64,000 nt of DNA, taken from positions 62,001 to 126,000 of the forward strand of contig NZ_NBIM01000005.1 of the NCBI RefSeq assembly GCF_002242685.1, given 5' to 3'. The notes below the pieces were generated by a model. That model was given only the letters and a program-made list of their open reading frames with translations. It did not search any database and had not been told where the DNA came from. This document shows positions 17,763 through 24,848 of this stretch, piece by piece; the first letter of the stretch is position 1; each line of letters starts with the position of its first letter. This DNA is from Oceanimonas doudoroffii (lineage in GTDB: Bacteria > Pseudomonadota > Gammaproteobacteria > Enterobacterales > Aeromonadaceae). Both the position numbers and the translations under genes were made by a program.

Positions 17763-18935
17763 TCAGAACCGGCCCACCGCAAACACCGACAGCCCTTTCA
17801 GTACCAAGGCTCCCAGCATCACGCACACCCCCAGGGCAAAGGCGGAATCCACTCCGGCATAGGTCAGTGCCGCCGTCAGCAGGCTGGCCGACAACATCTG
17901 CAGCGCCCCCGACAACGCCGCCGCCGATCCGGCCAGATCACGGTAGGGCTCAAGCAGCCGGCTCATGGCATTGGGAAAGGCCATGCCGTTACCCAGCGCC
18001 TGAATAAAGACCCCGGCCACCATCAGCCAGGGCTCAAGAGGCATCAGCATGATCCACAGCCCCGCCCCCAACTGAATAAAGGGGCTGATGCGCAGCACCT
18101 GTTCAGCCCGAACCCAGAACTGAATACGGTTGTTGATAATGCCGCCAAGCAGCAGCCCCAATGCCGGCAGCAGTGCCCAGCGGCCATATTCCGCCGCACT
18201 CATGCCGATTTGATGCTGCATCACATAGGGCAGCACAGAAATCGAGGTCATCATCAGGGCGAACTGGCCCCAGAGCATGCCGCCGTGTCCGAGAAAGTGA
18301 CGCTCTGTCAGCAATCGGCCATAGCCGGCCAGAATGCGCCCAGGGTGCAGTTCAAGACGTGGCCCTTGATGGGTCTCCCGAAAGCGCGCCAGCAGCACCA
18401 GCCACAGCAGGCCGATATAAAGCAGCATGGCGGCAAACACACTTTGCCAACCGTTCAGATCACCCAAGATGCCTCCCAGCGCCGGCGCCACTACCGGGGT
18501 AATGGCCGCCGCCATGGCCATGTACGACAATGCATTGCGCAGTGCCGGCCCTTCAAAACTGTCACGCAACATGGCCCGGGACACCACGGCCCCACACCCC
18601 GCCCCCAGCCCCTGCAGCAGCCGCCCCGCCAGCAGCCATTCAAAGTTGACGCCGGGCAACAGACACAATCCCACCCCGCCCAGAGACAAGGCCAGGCCTC
18701 CCAGCAGCACCGGGCGCCGGCCTCGCGCATCGCTGAGCGGCCCATAGAGCAATTGCACCGGGCCAAAGGCCAGCAGATAGGCGGAGATCAGCCACTGCAC
18801 CCGCTCCGGATCCTCGGCCAGGGCCTGGCTGATACCGGGCAGAATGGGAAACACCAGCCCGAGGCTGAACTGGCCAATGCTGACAATCAGGCAGGCCAGC
18901 ACCATGATGGTGGTGCCGGAAACAGAAGAGGGCAC
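17763..18935 (-). CDS. Bcr/CflA-family MFS drug exporter
   Basis: 12-helix major facilitator (390 aa). The motif-A-like loop GPLSDARGRRPVLLGGL (about 58-74) and the DHA1 motif C region (ITPVVAPALGGILGD, about 145-159) mark it as a drug:H+ antiporter of the Bcr/CflA type. I chose the GTG at 18935 because AAAGGAG lies 5-6 bp upstream; the open frame continues back for 100 codons without family similarity. An imperfect inverted repeat at 18963-18987 lies just upstream. It is divergent from the Hfq-like gene. Confidence 0.87.
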   Translation of the reverse strand: MPSSVSGTTIMVLACLIVSIGQFSLGLVFPILPGISQALAEDPERVQWLISAYLLAFGPVQLLYGPLSDARGRRPVLLGGLALSLGGVGLCLLPGVNFEWLLAGRLLQGLGAGCGAVVSRAMLRDSFEGPALRNALSYMAMAAAITPVVAPALGGILGDLNGWQSVFAAMLLYIGLLWLVLLARFRETHQGPRLELHPGRILAGYGRLLTERHFLGHGGMLWGQFALMMTSISVLPYVMQHQIGMSAAEYGRWALLPALGLLLGGIINNRIQFWVRAEQVLRISPFIQLGAGLWIMLMPLEPWLMVAGVFIQALGNGMAFPNAMSRLLEPYRDLAGSAAALSGALQMLSASLLTAALTYAGVDSAFALGVCVMLGALVLKGLSVFAVGRF

Positions 18936-19001
18936 TTTGACTCCTTTTGAGAAAATCGTTGCAAATGCCGCCGACAGCGGGCATTTAATTTGCGCTTTGC
19001 T

Positions 19002-19031
19002 TTGACAAGGCGGCCGTTCATTAAGCACAAT
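19002..19031 (+). promoter_or_regulatory. Promoter of the Hfq-like gene
   Basis: TTGACA, 18 bp, CACAAT, giving a start about 28 nt before the ATG, which is itself preceded by AAGGA. Confidence 0.6.
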
Positions 19032-19065
19032 CAAGGTTGAAAAATAACAAAAAGGACTGACCGAC

Positions 19066-19434
19066 ATGACCGCCCCATCATCGAACCCCCAATCGCTGCA
19101 ACAAGCCTTTTCATTGGGTAACGGGCAGGATGCGGCACTGAACTGGTTGCGCAAGAACCAGACCCACTGCGCCATTTTCCTTACCAATGGTATCAAACTT
19201 GAAGGGATGATCAGTGCCTTTGACCAGTACAGCATTCTGCTGTCCGATCCCCGTGGCCAGCAACAGCTGATCTACAAGGCCAAGATTTCCACCATTTCTC
19301 CGGCCAGCCGCCGTCCGCCGCGCACCGGCGTTATCATCAACAAGCCCCGTCGCCCGCGCTACGACAACCACCATGATCACCATGGCCAGCGGGACGATCA
19401 CGCCGGCCACGACAACGGCAGCGACGATCAGTAA
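19066..19434 (+). CDS. Divergent Hfq-like Sm protein with His/Asp-rich tail
   Basis: 122 aa. Residues about 26-80 align with bacterial Hfq: NGIKLEGMISAFDQYSILL (Sm1) and IYKAKISTISP (Sm2). Compared with E. coli Hfq, the proximal-face YKH is YKA (His57 lost), Phe42 is Tyr, Tyr25 is Phe, the rim RRER is RKNQ, and two residues are inserted before Sm2. The tail is basic-aromatic (KPRRPRYDN), then carries six His and seven Asp. The canonical hfq normally sits by miaA-hflX, outside this window, so this is probably a second copy. It has its own promoter and terminator. Confidence 0.85.
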   Translation: MTAPSSNPQSLQQAFSLGNGQDAALNWLRKNQTHCAIFLTNGIKLEGMISAFDQYSILLSDPRGQQQLIYKAKISTISPASRRPPRTGVIINKPRRPRYDNHHDHHGQRDDHAGHDNGSDDQ

Positions 19435-19458
19435 TACGTCAGCGGGGTTGTTCAGACC

Positions 19459-19489
19459 AAAAAAATGGCCGCTTGCGCGGCCATTTTTT
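19459..19489. terminator. Bidirectional terminator, hfq-like / dapA
   Basis: AAAAAATGGCCGC-TTGC-GCGGCCATTTTTT, a perfect hairpin with A- and T-runs on both sides. It overlaps the dapA stop codon by 2 bp. Confidence 0.92.
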
Positions 19490-20360
19490 ATATCAGTTCC
19501 AGCTCTTCCATCACTCGGCGAATACGCGCCTTGGTATCTTGCTGCAGCGGGACCACCGGAATGCGGCAGTGCTCACTGGCCAGCCCCAGCAAGGACAGGG
19601 CATATTTGGGACAGGCCGGGTTGGGCTCGGCAAACAGCACCTGGTGCAGCGGCAGCAGCCGGTCCTGCAGGGCGCGGGCCTCTTCCCACTTGCCGGCCAG
19701 GGTCAGCTCCTGCAACTGGGCACACTGTCGGGGAGCCACATTGGCGGTGACCGAAATACAGCCCTGCCCCCCACCCACGTTATAGGATACGGCGGTGCCG
19801 TCTTCACCCGACAGCCAGGCAAAGGGCTTTTTAATCAGCTGCCGTTCGGCCCAGGGACGGCTCAGATCGCCGGTGGCGTCCTTCACACCCACAATACGCG
19901 GCAGTTCGGCCATGCGCGCCAGGGTAGCGGGCTGAATGTCGACCACGGCACGGGGCGGAATGTTGTACACGATAATCGGCAGTTCGGTGGCGTCGTGCAG
20001 CATTTTGAAGTGGGCATACAGACCGTCCTGATTCGGGCGGTTGTAGTAACCGGCCACATGCAGGGTAGCATTGGCACCGGCCTCCTGGGCACAAATGCTG
20101 TACTCAATGGCTTCAACCGGGTTGTTGGAGCCGGCGCCGGCAATGACCGGTACTCGACCCGCGGCCTGCTCGGCCACGATTTCGATCACACGGCAGTGCT
20201 CATCGTGAGTCAGGGTAGGACTTTCCCCGGTGGTGCCCACCGGCACAAGGCCGTGAGTACCCTCCTCGATGTGCCAGTCAACCAGGCGGCGCAGGGCTGC
20301 CTCGTCGAGACGGTCACCGTCAAAGGGGGTAAGCAGGGCAACTAAAGAACCGCGAAACAT
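19488..20360 (-). CDS. dapA: 4-Hydroxy-tetrahydrodipicolinate synthase
   Basis: Condenses pyruvate with aspartate semialdehyde, the first committed step to lysine and diaminopimelate. 290 aa. The Schiff-base lysine is K160 (GVKDATGD), with Y132 in VYNIPPRAVVD, R137, and GTTGES at 42-47. YNIPPRAVVDI and GVKDATGDLSRP look more like alphaproteobacterial DapA than E. coli DapA, so transfer or a second copy is possible; this is an impression from memory. The ATG at 20360 has AGGAG 5 bp upstream. A 200-nt leader with an attenuator-like structure precedes it. Confidence 0.94.
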   Translation of the reverse strand: MFRGSLVALLTPFDGDRLDEAALRRLVDWHIEEGTHGLVPVGTTGESPTLTHDEHCRVIEIVAEQAAGRVPVIAGAGSNNPVEAIEYSICAQEAGANATLHVAGYYNRPNQDGLYAHFKMLHDATELPIIVYNIPPRAVVDIQPATLARMAELPRIVGVKDATGDLSRPWAERQLIKKPFAWLSGEDGTAVSYNVGGGQGCISVTANVAPRQCAQLQELTLAGKWEEARALQDRLLPLHQVLFAEPNPACPKYALSLLGLASEHCRIPVVPLQQDTKARIRRVMEELELI

Positions 20361-20400
20361 GGAAACTCCTTCTCCTGAGCAGAGGATTGAATTTTGAATT

Positions 20401-20436
20401 AAAAAACCCCGGGCGCATGTGCGTAACCGGGGTTTT
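20401..20436 (-). terminator. Attenuator terminator in the dapA leader
   Basis: Minus-strand AAAACCCCGG (20436-20427) pairs with CCGGGGTTTT (20412-20403) around a 14-nt loop and is followed by a T6 run. It lies between the promoter and dapA, 41 bp before the dapA start, so it would stop most transcripts unless it is prevented from folding. In the plus direction the T-run is only four. Confidence 0.82.
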
Positions 20437-20526
20437 GACAAAGACGGGTCTGGGCAAGTCAGGCGTCGGTCACGCAGGGAAAAGGGCCGCTTTACGTTTA
20501 AGCGGTTTTGCCGGTATGCGTTTGAC
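20420..20526 (-). promoter_or_regulatory. Alternative RNA pairings of the dapA attenuator
   Basis: Region 2, UGCGUGACCG (20476-20467, spanning the leader stop codon), pairs over 10 bp (one G-U) with region 3, CGGUUACGCA (20429-20420). Region 3 lies in the 5' arm and loop of the terminator, so the two folds exclude each other. Region 1, GUCAAACGCA (20526-20517, leader codons 5-8), can pair with region 2 over 8 bp with a two-A bulge. This is the 1:2, 2:3, 3:4 layout of classical amino-acid attenuators. I found the pairings by eye; no energies were computed. Confidence 0.72.
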
Positions 20527-20538
20527 GATGGACACCAT
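20470..20538 (-). CDS. Lysine-rich leader peptide of dapA (candidate)
   Basis: 22-codon reading frame starting MVSIVKRIPAK and ending ALFPA. It has four Lys (codons 6, 11, 14, 16), all AAA, and two Arg. An AGGTG Shine-Dalgarno-like sequence lies about 8 nt upstream of the ATG, about 23 nt from the inferred start of transcription. The stop codon lies inside the antiterminator arm. A ribosome that finishes would cover that arm and let the terminator form; one stalled at a Lys codon would leave it free. The peptide itself probably has no function. Confidence 0.68.
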   Translation of the reverse strand: MVSIVKRIPAKPLKRKAALFPA

Positions 20539-20567
20539 GAATAACACCTGTATGAACCTTGAACTGC

Positions 20568-20596
20568 ATCTTTTGCCAACCACCGGCAAATGTCAA
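20568..20596 (-). promoter_or_regulatory. dapA promoter
   Basis: Minus-strand TTGACA (20596-20591), 17 bp, AAAGAT (20573-20568). The -35 is perfect, the -10 weak. It lies back-to-back with the rsmC -10 on the other strand. Confidence 0.6.
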
Positions 20597-20612
20597 GGGG
20601 GGACTCCCCATG

Positions 20613-20618
20613 TATAAT
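20613..20618 (+). promoter_or_regulatory. rsmC -10 element
   Basis: Perfect TATAAT 33 bp before the rsmC ATG. The matching -35 (TGTCAA, 20591-20596, 16-bp spacer) is poor and coincides with the dapA -35 on the opposite strand. Confidence 0.5.
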
Positions 20619-20650
20619 GCGGATTTTGCCAATTAAAGCAGGAACACCAC

Positions 20651-21670
20651 ATGTATGAGGCCCTGACCCCGGTCAGCGAAATGCTGAGCCGCAATCTGGA
20701 CATGCTTTGCCACCAGCCGCTGCTGGTGTGCGGCCTGCTGGAAGACGATCTGCCGGGGCTGCTGGCAGCGCACGGTCCGGCCCCCCGTGTGTTTACCACC
20801 GACTTTCGCTATTTTCAGTGGCTGAGCAGCCATAATGACATGCAGCCGGAATTTGGCGCCGCGCCCACGGCCACCCCAGCCGCCGGCCTGCTGCTGCTGA
20901 TGCCCAAGGCCAAGGCCGAGGCGCACTATCTGCTGGCCGCCTGCCTGCCCCTGCTGCCCCCCGGCGCCCCGGTATTTATTGCCGGTGACAACAAGGGCGG
21001 CGTCAAGGCGGCCCCCAAGCTGCTGGCACCCTGGTGTGAACAGGTTAACAAGGTCGACAGCGCTCGTCGCGCCAGCCTCTACCAGGCGGTGCTGAGCCGC
21101 CCTGCCCCGGCCTTTGCCGCCGACGACTGGGTCGGCCGCTACCCACTGGAGGAAGAGCACCTGACCGTGTGCACCCTGCCCGGGGTGTTCAGTGCAGACC
21201 ACCTGGATGCGGGTACTCGGCTGCTGCTGAACAATGCCGGCGCCCTTCACGGCCGAGTGCTGGACTTTGGCTGCGGCGCCGGGGTGATTGGCGCCAGCCT
21301 GCTCAAGCGCAATCCCGGCATAGAGCTGGAGCAGATCGACATCAATGCCCTGGCGCTGGCAGCCAGCCGACTGACCCTGGCCGAAAACGGCCTGCAGGCA
21401 AAGGTATACCCTTCCGATGGCCTTGGTGAAGTGCAAGGCCACTTTGACTGCATTATCAGCAATCCGCCCTTTCATGCCGGCTTAAAGACCTTTTACGACA
21501 CCACCGAAACCCTGCTGTGTGACGCCAAACGTTACCTCAAACCCGGTGGCAGCCTACTGCTGGTGGCCAACGCCTTTTTGCCCTACCCGGATCTGATTGA
21601 ACAGGGCTTTGGCCACTGCGAAACCCTGGCCGCCAACGGCCGCTTCAAAATCTATCGGGCAACAGCCTGA
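20651..21670 (+). CDS. rsmC: 16S rRNA (guanine1207-N2)-methyltransferase
   Basis: 339 aa, two methyltransferase-fold halves as in RsmC: a degenerate N-terminal domain and a C-terminal catalytic one. The AdoMet motif DFGCGAGVIG is near residue 204, and the amino-methylase signature SNPPFHAG near 272. It methylates G1207 in helix 34 of the 30S subunit. It is monocistronic, divergent from dapA, and followed by its own terminator. Confidence 0.95.
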   Translation: MYEALTPVSEMLSRNLDMLCHQPLLVCGLLEDDLPGLLAAHGPAPRVFTTDFRYFQWLSSHNDMQPEFGAAPTATPAAGLLLLMPKAKAEAHYLLAACLPLLPPGAPVFIAGDNKGGVKAAPKLLAPWCEQVNKVDSARRASLYQAVLSRPAPAFAADDWVGRYPLEEEHLTVCTLPGVFSADHLDAGTRLLLNNAGALHGRVLDFGCGAGVIGASLLKRNPGIELEQIDINALALAASRLTLAENGLQAKVYPSDGLGEVQGHFDCIISNPPFHAGLKTFYDTTETLLCDAKRYLKPGGSLLLVANAFLPYPDLIEQGFGHCETLAANGRFKIYRATA

Positions 21671-21699
21671 ACATGGCAAAACTGACACTTTTTTATACA

Positions 21700-21723
21700 A
21701 ACGGCCGGCAAGGCCGTTTTTTT
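21700..21723 (+). terminator. rsmC terminator
   Basis: AACGGCC-GGCAA-GGCCGTT hairpin followed by a T-run. Confidence 0.88.
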
Positions 21724-21746
21724 ATGTTTTTTCTAAAAAAAGCGTA

Positions 21747-21774
21747 TTGACGACCGGTAAAAAATCTATAGAAT
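21747..21774 (+). promoter_or_regulatory. Promoter of the tRNA-Leu(CAG) cluster
   Basis: TTGACG, 16 bp, TAGAAT, 18 bp before the first tRNA. Confidence 0.65.
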
Positions 21775-21792
21775 TCGCAGTCCTCAGCACGG

Positions 21793-21878
21793 GCGAGGGT
21801 GGCGGAATTGGTAGACGCGCTAGCTTCAGGTGTTAGTGTCCTTCGGACGTGGGGGTTCAAGTCCCCCCCTTCGCACCA
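21793..21878 (+). tRNA. tRNA-Leu(CAG), copy 1
   Basis: 86-nt class II tRNA with long variable arm (TGTCCTTCGGACG), anticodon loop TTCAGGT (CAG, reads CUG), acceptor GCGAGGG/CCTTCGC and encoded CCA. Confidence 0.97.
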
Positions 21879-21925
21879 CTGAGAAAATGACGGCCTCATT
21901 TAAAACAGCCGAACAATTTGAGCAT

Positions 21926-22011
21926 GCGAGGGTGGCGGAATTGGTAGACGCGCTAGCTTCAGGTGTTAGTGTCCTTCGGACGTGGGGGTTCAAGTCCCCC
22001 CCTTCGCACCA
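21926..22011 (+). tRNA. tRNA-Leu(CAG), copy 2
   Basis: Identical to copy 1. The spacers on either side share the segment AAAACAGCCGAACAAT, which points to duplication of a tRNA-plus-spacer unit. Confidence 0.97.
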
Positions 22012-22082
22012 AGCTTAACGGCTTGCGAACGGCTCAAATATCAGCATGGTGGCCCATGTAAAACAGCCGAACAATCAGGTAT

Positions 22083-22168
22083 GCGAGGGTGGCGGAATTG
22101 GTAGACGCGCTAGCTTCAGGTGTTAGTGTCCTTCGGACGTGGGGGTTCAAGTCCCCCCCTTCGCACCA
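22083..22168 (+). tRNA. tRNA-Leu(CAG), copy 3
   Basis: Identical to the other two copies. I see no clear hairpin terminator in the AT-rich stretch that follows (22169-22263). Confidence 0.97.
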
Positions 22169-22263
22169 CGATTGTTGCTTCAGTAATTATTTCTTAATAT
22201 CTCCCCTGATTTTATTATCTTCTGAAACATCGTTCTGTTTCTCGCACCCTTGCTGTTAGTCGT

Positions 22264-22470
22264 TCAGGCGTAATCGCTCAGCATCATCCCCAGGGTCATT
22301 CCCAGCCCGGCCAGACCACCCACCGGCAACCAGTACCAGTGCCTGCTCACCGACGGCATGGCCAGCACCAGCGCAAACAACGCAAAGCCCGCACTCAGCC
22401 ACAGGGTGAGTGACGACGCCGGCACCCACCACACCATGGTTAACCACCCCAAAACCAGTAACACCACCAT
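22264..22470 (-). CDS. Small membrane protein of unknown function
   Basis: 68 aa and almost entirely hydrophobic, with two to three helices (VVLLVLGWLTMVWWV, LTLWLSAGFALFALVLAM, WLPVGGLAGLGMTLGMML). A strong AAAGGAGG Shine-Dalgarno 5 bp before the ATG at 22470 supports real translation. It lies downstream of the tRNA-Leu cluster on the opposite strand and just after rlmD on its own strand (56 bp). I do not recognise a family. Confidence 0.6.
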   Translation of the reverse strand: MVVLLVLGWLTMVWWVPASSLTLWLSAGFALFALVLAMPSVSRHWYWLPVGGLAGLGMTLGMMLSDYA

Positions 22471-22526
22471 GACCACCTCCTTTATTTAAGGTGATAATAG
22501 TTATCAGTTGCGTTACTGGCAAGGGG

Positions 22527-23867
22527 TTATTTGTGCAATGTGAACAGGGCCACGGTTTCCACATGCATGGTATGGGGGAACATGTCCACCGGAGTGGCTT
22601 CGGCCAGGGTAAAACCATGTTCCCTCAGCCAGGCCCCATCCCGCGCCAGGCTTTTGGGGTTGCACGACACATACACCAGCCGCGCCGGACGCATCTGCGC
22701 CAAGGTGTTGAGCAGCACCTGATCACAGCCCTTGCGCGGCGGATCCACCACCACCACATCGGCGCCGGTTCCCTGTGCATAAAGCGCCGGCACCAGCTGC
22801 TCGGCGGCCCCGCAGTGAAAGCTGACATTGTCGATGTCATTGCGCGCGGCATTGCGCTCGGCATCGGCCACCGCCTCGGGCACGATCTCGATGCCGTGCA
22901 CATGTGCGGCATGGGGCGCCAGAAACAGGCTGATGGTGCCGATGCCGCTGTAGAGATCAAACACGGTTTCGCTGCCGGACAGCGCCGCCAGCCGCACCGC
23001 TTCCCGGTACAGGGTTTCGGTCTGGCGCGGATTGATCTGGTAAAACGACAACGCCGAAATATCGAAATCCAGCTCGCCGAGACGATCGCTGATGGTCTCT
23101 TTGCCCCACAGGGTGCGTACCTGCTCGCTCAGTATGCGGTTGCCGGCGGCATCGTTCAGGCACAGCTGAATGCTGGCCATGCGCGGAACCTGAGCAAGCT
23201 GCTCAACCAGCGCCGTCAGCGCCTTCGCTGCCGGCTCTTCCGCCACCACCAGCACCACCATCAGCTCACCGCTGTGCACGCCGTCCCGCACCATCACATA
23301 ACGCACACAGCCACTGTGATGGGCTTCATTAAAGGCCGGCACCGCCAAATCCCGCATCCACTGATGCACCAGGGCGGTAATCTCGGCGGTTACCGGTGCC
23401 TGCACCCGGCACTGATCCACTTCCACCAGCCGGTGACTGTGCTTGGCGTAAAAGCCGATGGTCGGACCGGGCTGCACCGCATATTGCGCCTTGTTGCGGT
23501 AATGAAAGGGCTCGCTCATGCCCAGGGTCTCCCCCACCGGGCAGGTCAGCCCCTGCTCCTGCAGCGCACCGAGCAGCAGCTCCCGCTTGAGCTCGCGCTG
23601 AGTGGCGTAGTCCATCACCCTGAGCTGGCAGCCTCCGCACTCGGTGTGCGGGCAAAAGTCGGCGCGCCGCCCCGGCGCCGGGGTCAGTACGCGCCTGATC
23701 TCGGCCTGGGCGTAACGGGGTTTGGCCAGGGTGACCCTTGCCTCCACCTCGTCGCCGGGCAGGGCACCGGCCACGTAAACGGGTCTGCCGTCATGGGTTG
23801 CAATGCCATCCCCCTTGTCGGTAAGGCTGTGAACGGAAAGGGTAAGCAACTGGCCGGTCTTGAACAT
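22527..23867 (-). CDS. rlmD: 23S rRNA (uracil-C5)-methyltransferase, RlmD/RlmCD type
   Basis: 446 aa. An N-terminal TRAM domain (about 1-60) is followed by [4Fe-4S] ligands C72, C77, C80 and C153, the AdoMet motif FDLYSGIGTISLFLA, and the nucleophilic cysteine in YVSCNPKSLARD. The C-terminal phrases VVVDPPRKGCD and VDMFPHTMHVETVALF are closer to the RlmCD-like proteins common in Firmicutes than to E. coli RlmD, so the exact uracil target (U747, U1939 or both) is uncertain. The ATG at 23867 gives MFKTGQLLTLSV. The gene is not beside relA, the usual E. coli neighbour. Confidence 0.88.
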   Translation of the reverse strand: MFKTGQLLTLSVHSLTDKGDGIATHDGRPVYVAGALPGDEVEARVTLAKPRYAQAEIRRVLTPAPGRRADFCPHTECGGCQLRVMDYATQRELKRELLLGALQEQGLTCPVGETLGMSEPFHYRNKAQYAVQPGPTIGFYAKHSHRLVEVDQCRVQAPVTAEITALVHQWMRDLAVPAFNEAHHSGCVRYVMVRDGVHSGELMVVLVVAEEPAAKALTALVEQLAQVPRMASIQLCLNDAAGNRILSEQVRTLWGKETISDRLGELDFDISALSFYQINPRQTETLYREAVRLAALSGSETVFDLYSGIGTISLFLAPHAAHVHGIEIVPEAVADAERNAARNDIDNVSFHCGAAEQLVPALYAQGTGADVVVVDPPRKGCDQVLLNTLAQMRPARLVYVSCNPKSLARDGAWLREHGFTLAEATPVDMFPHTMHVETVALFTLHK

Positions 23868-23955
23868 GATATGCACTCTGGTAACTACGAAAACCGGCCG
23901 ACGCCGGACAGCGGGCAATTTTACCCGAGCCGCCGCTCGTGCAACAGCCCGCCGG

Positions 23956-24456
23956 TTACCAATACCGATTCACCCTGGCTTGGCCATCTGCCATCTGCAC
24001 CCAGTGGGGAATGTCCCGCCGGGTCCAGCGGGCAAATTTCATCTTTTCGCCCAGATAGAAGTTGCGATAGGCCTGTACCGCATCATTGGGAACCTTGTAC
24101 TGATCCGGCATGGCCTGAGCAAATTCGGTCAGGCCAATGGCCGGATATTTCAATTGCTGTATTTGCGCCAGCACCGGCATCGACTTGTGATCCTGCTCTT
24201 TGCGGTAGCGATAGCGGTATTCGGCATTCAGCGCAAGAGTGAGCTGGCTCAGCCACTGAAAATTGTCGTACGATGCTTCAACCCAGAGCACGCTGGGGTG
24301 CTTCACATGGGTGGACTTATAGGGAGTCTCAAAGCCTTTCTTGTTGAGGGCCGTGCACAGGATTTGCACGCTTTCCAGTATCATCTTGACCACATGCTGA
24401 TCGCAGTGATACCGGGCGCAGCGCTCTATGTCATTGTCCAGGATGAAAATATTCAC
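23956..24456 (-). CDS. Conserved protein of unknown function, phage-type family
   Basis: 166 aa from a GTG at 24456. It begins MNIFILDNDIERCARYHCDQHVVKMILESVQILCTAL, then HPSVLWVEASYDNFQWL. Proteins with a MNIFxLDxDPxxAAxxHCDKHVVKMILE start occur, from memory, in cyanophages and scattered bacteria. The C-x3-H-C-x2-H cluster in the first 25 residues could bind metal. A C-terminal tail rich in aromatic and basic residues (KFARWTRRDIPHW) may contact nucleic acid. I cannot give a function. It precedes rlmD by 88 bp on the same strand. Confidence 0.72.
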   Translation of the reverse strand: MNIFILDNDIERCARYHCDQHVVKMILESVQILCTALNKKGFETPYKSTHVKHPSVLWVEASYDNFQWLSQLTLALNAEYRYRYRKEQDHKSMPVLAQIQQLKYPAIGLTEFAQAMPDQYKVPNDAVQAYRNFYLGEKMKFARWTRRDIPHWVQMADGQARVNRYW

Positions 24457-24558
24457 AAGTATGGTCCCGCTTGAACACAAAACCATTGTGAGAGCGAAGG
24501 GCCGGTGGTGCAACGCTTGATAGCACGAGGTGGTCAGCAAAAGCGGAAAAACGGGCAC

Positions 24559-24584
24559 AAAAAAACCCGATGATATCGGGTTAT
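24559..24584 (-). terminator. Terminator of tRNA-Leu(CAA)
   Basis: AACCCGAT-GAT-ATCGGGTT hairpin directly after the tRNA on the minus strand, followed by T7. Confidence 0.9.
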
Positions 24585-24588
24585 TTGT

Positions 24589-24673
24589 TGGTAGCAGTGG
24601 CCGGACTCGAACCGGCACGCCCGAAGGCAAGTGATTTTGAATCACTCATGTCTACCAATTCCATCACACTGCC
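24589..24673 (-). tRNA. tRNA-Leu(CAA)
   Basis: 85-nt class II tRNA. Acceptor GGCAGTG/CACTGCT begins with a G-U pair, the anticodon loop is TTCAAAA (CAA, reads UUG), the variable arm contains GCCTTCGGGC, and CCA is encoded. Confidence 0.95.
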
Positions 24674-24704
24674 ACCGGTAGACTCACCATGAGTGAGCGG
24701 TTGC

Positions 24705-24732
24705 ATTATACCCGTCCCCCTTCGCCCCGCAA
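24705..24732 (-). promoter_or_regulatory. Promoter of tRNA-Leu(CAA)
   Basis: Minus-strand TTGCGG (24732-24727), 16 bp, perfect TATAAT (24710-24705), about 30 bp before the tRNA. Confidence 0.65.
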
Positions 24733-24848
24733 CCGGATTGTGCACCGGCCGGTGTCGAGTGAGCATTATTTGTGCGCCACGCTTTGGCTTTTCCACGCCG
24801 CCGCTTTTGCTAGAATGCCCACCTTGATTCATCAAAGGAACATGACTG

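Noticed and set aside
20401..20538. Lysine riboswitch (L box) upstream of dapA
   Set aside because: The leader is only about 160 nt before the terminator and lacks the five-helix junction and conserved blocks I would expect; the leader-peptide model explains the pairings better.
20387..20617. 76-codon plus-strand frame between dapA and rsmC
   Set aside because: No ribosome site; it overlaps the attenuator and both promoters and ends just before the rsmC -10 region.
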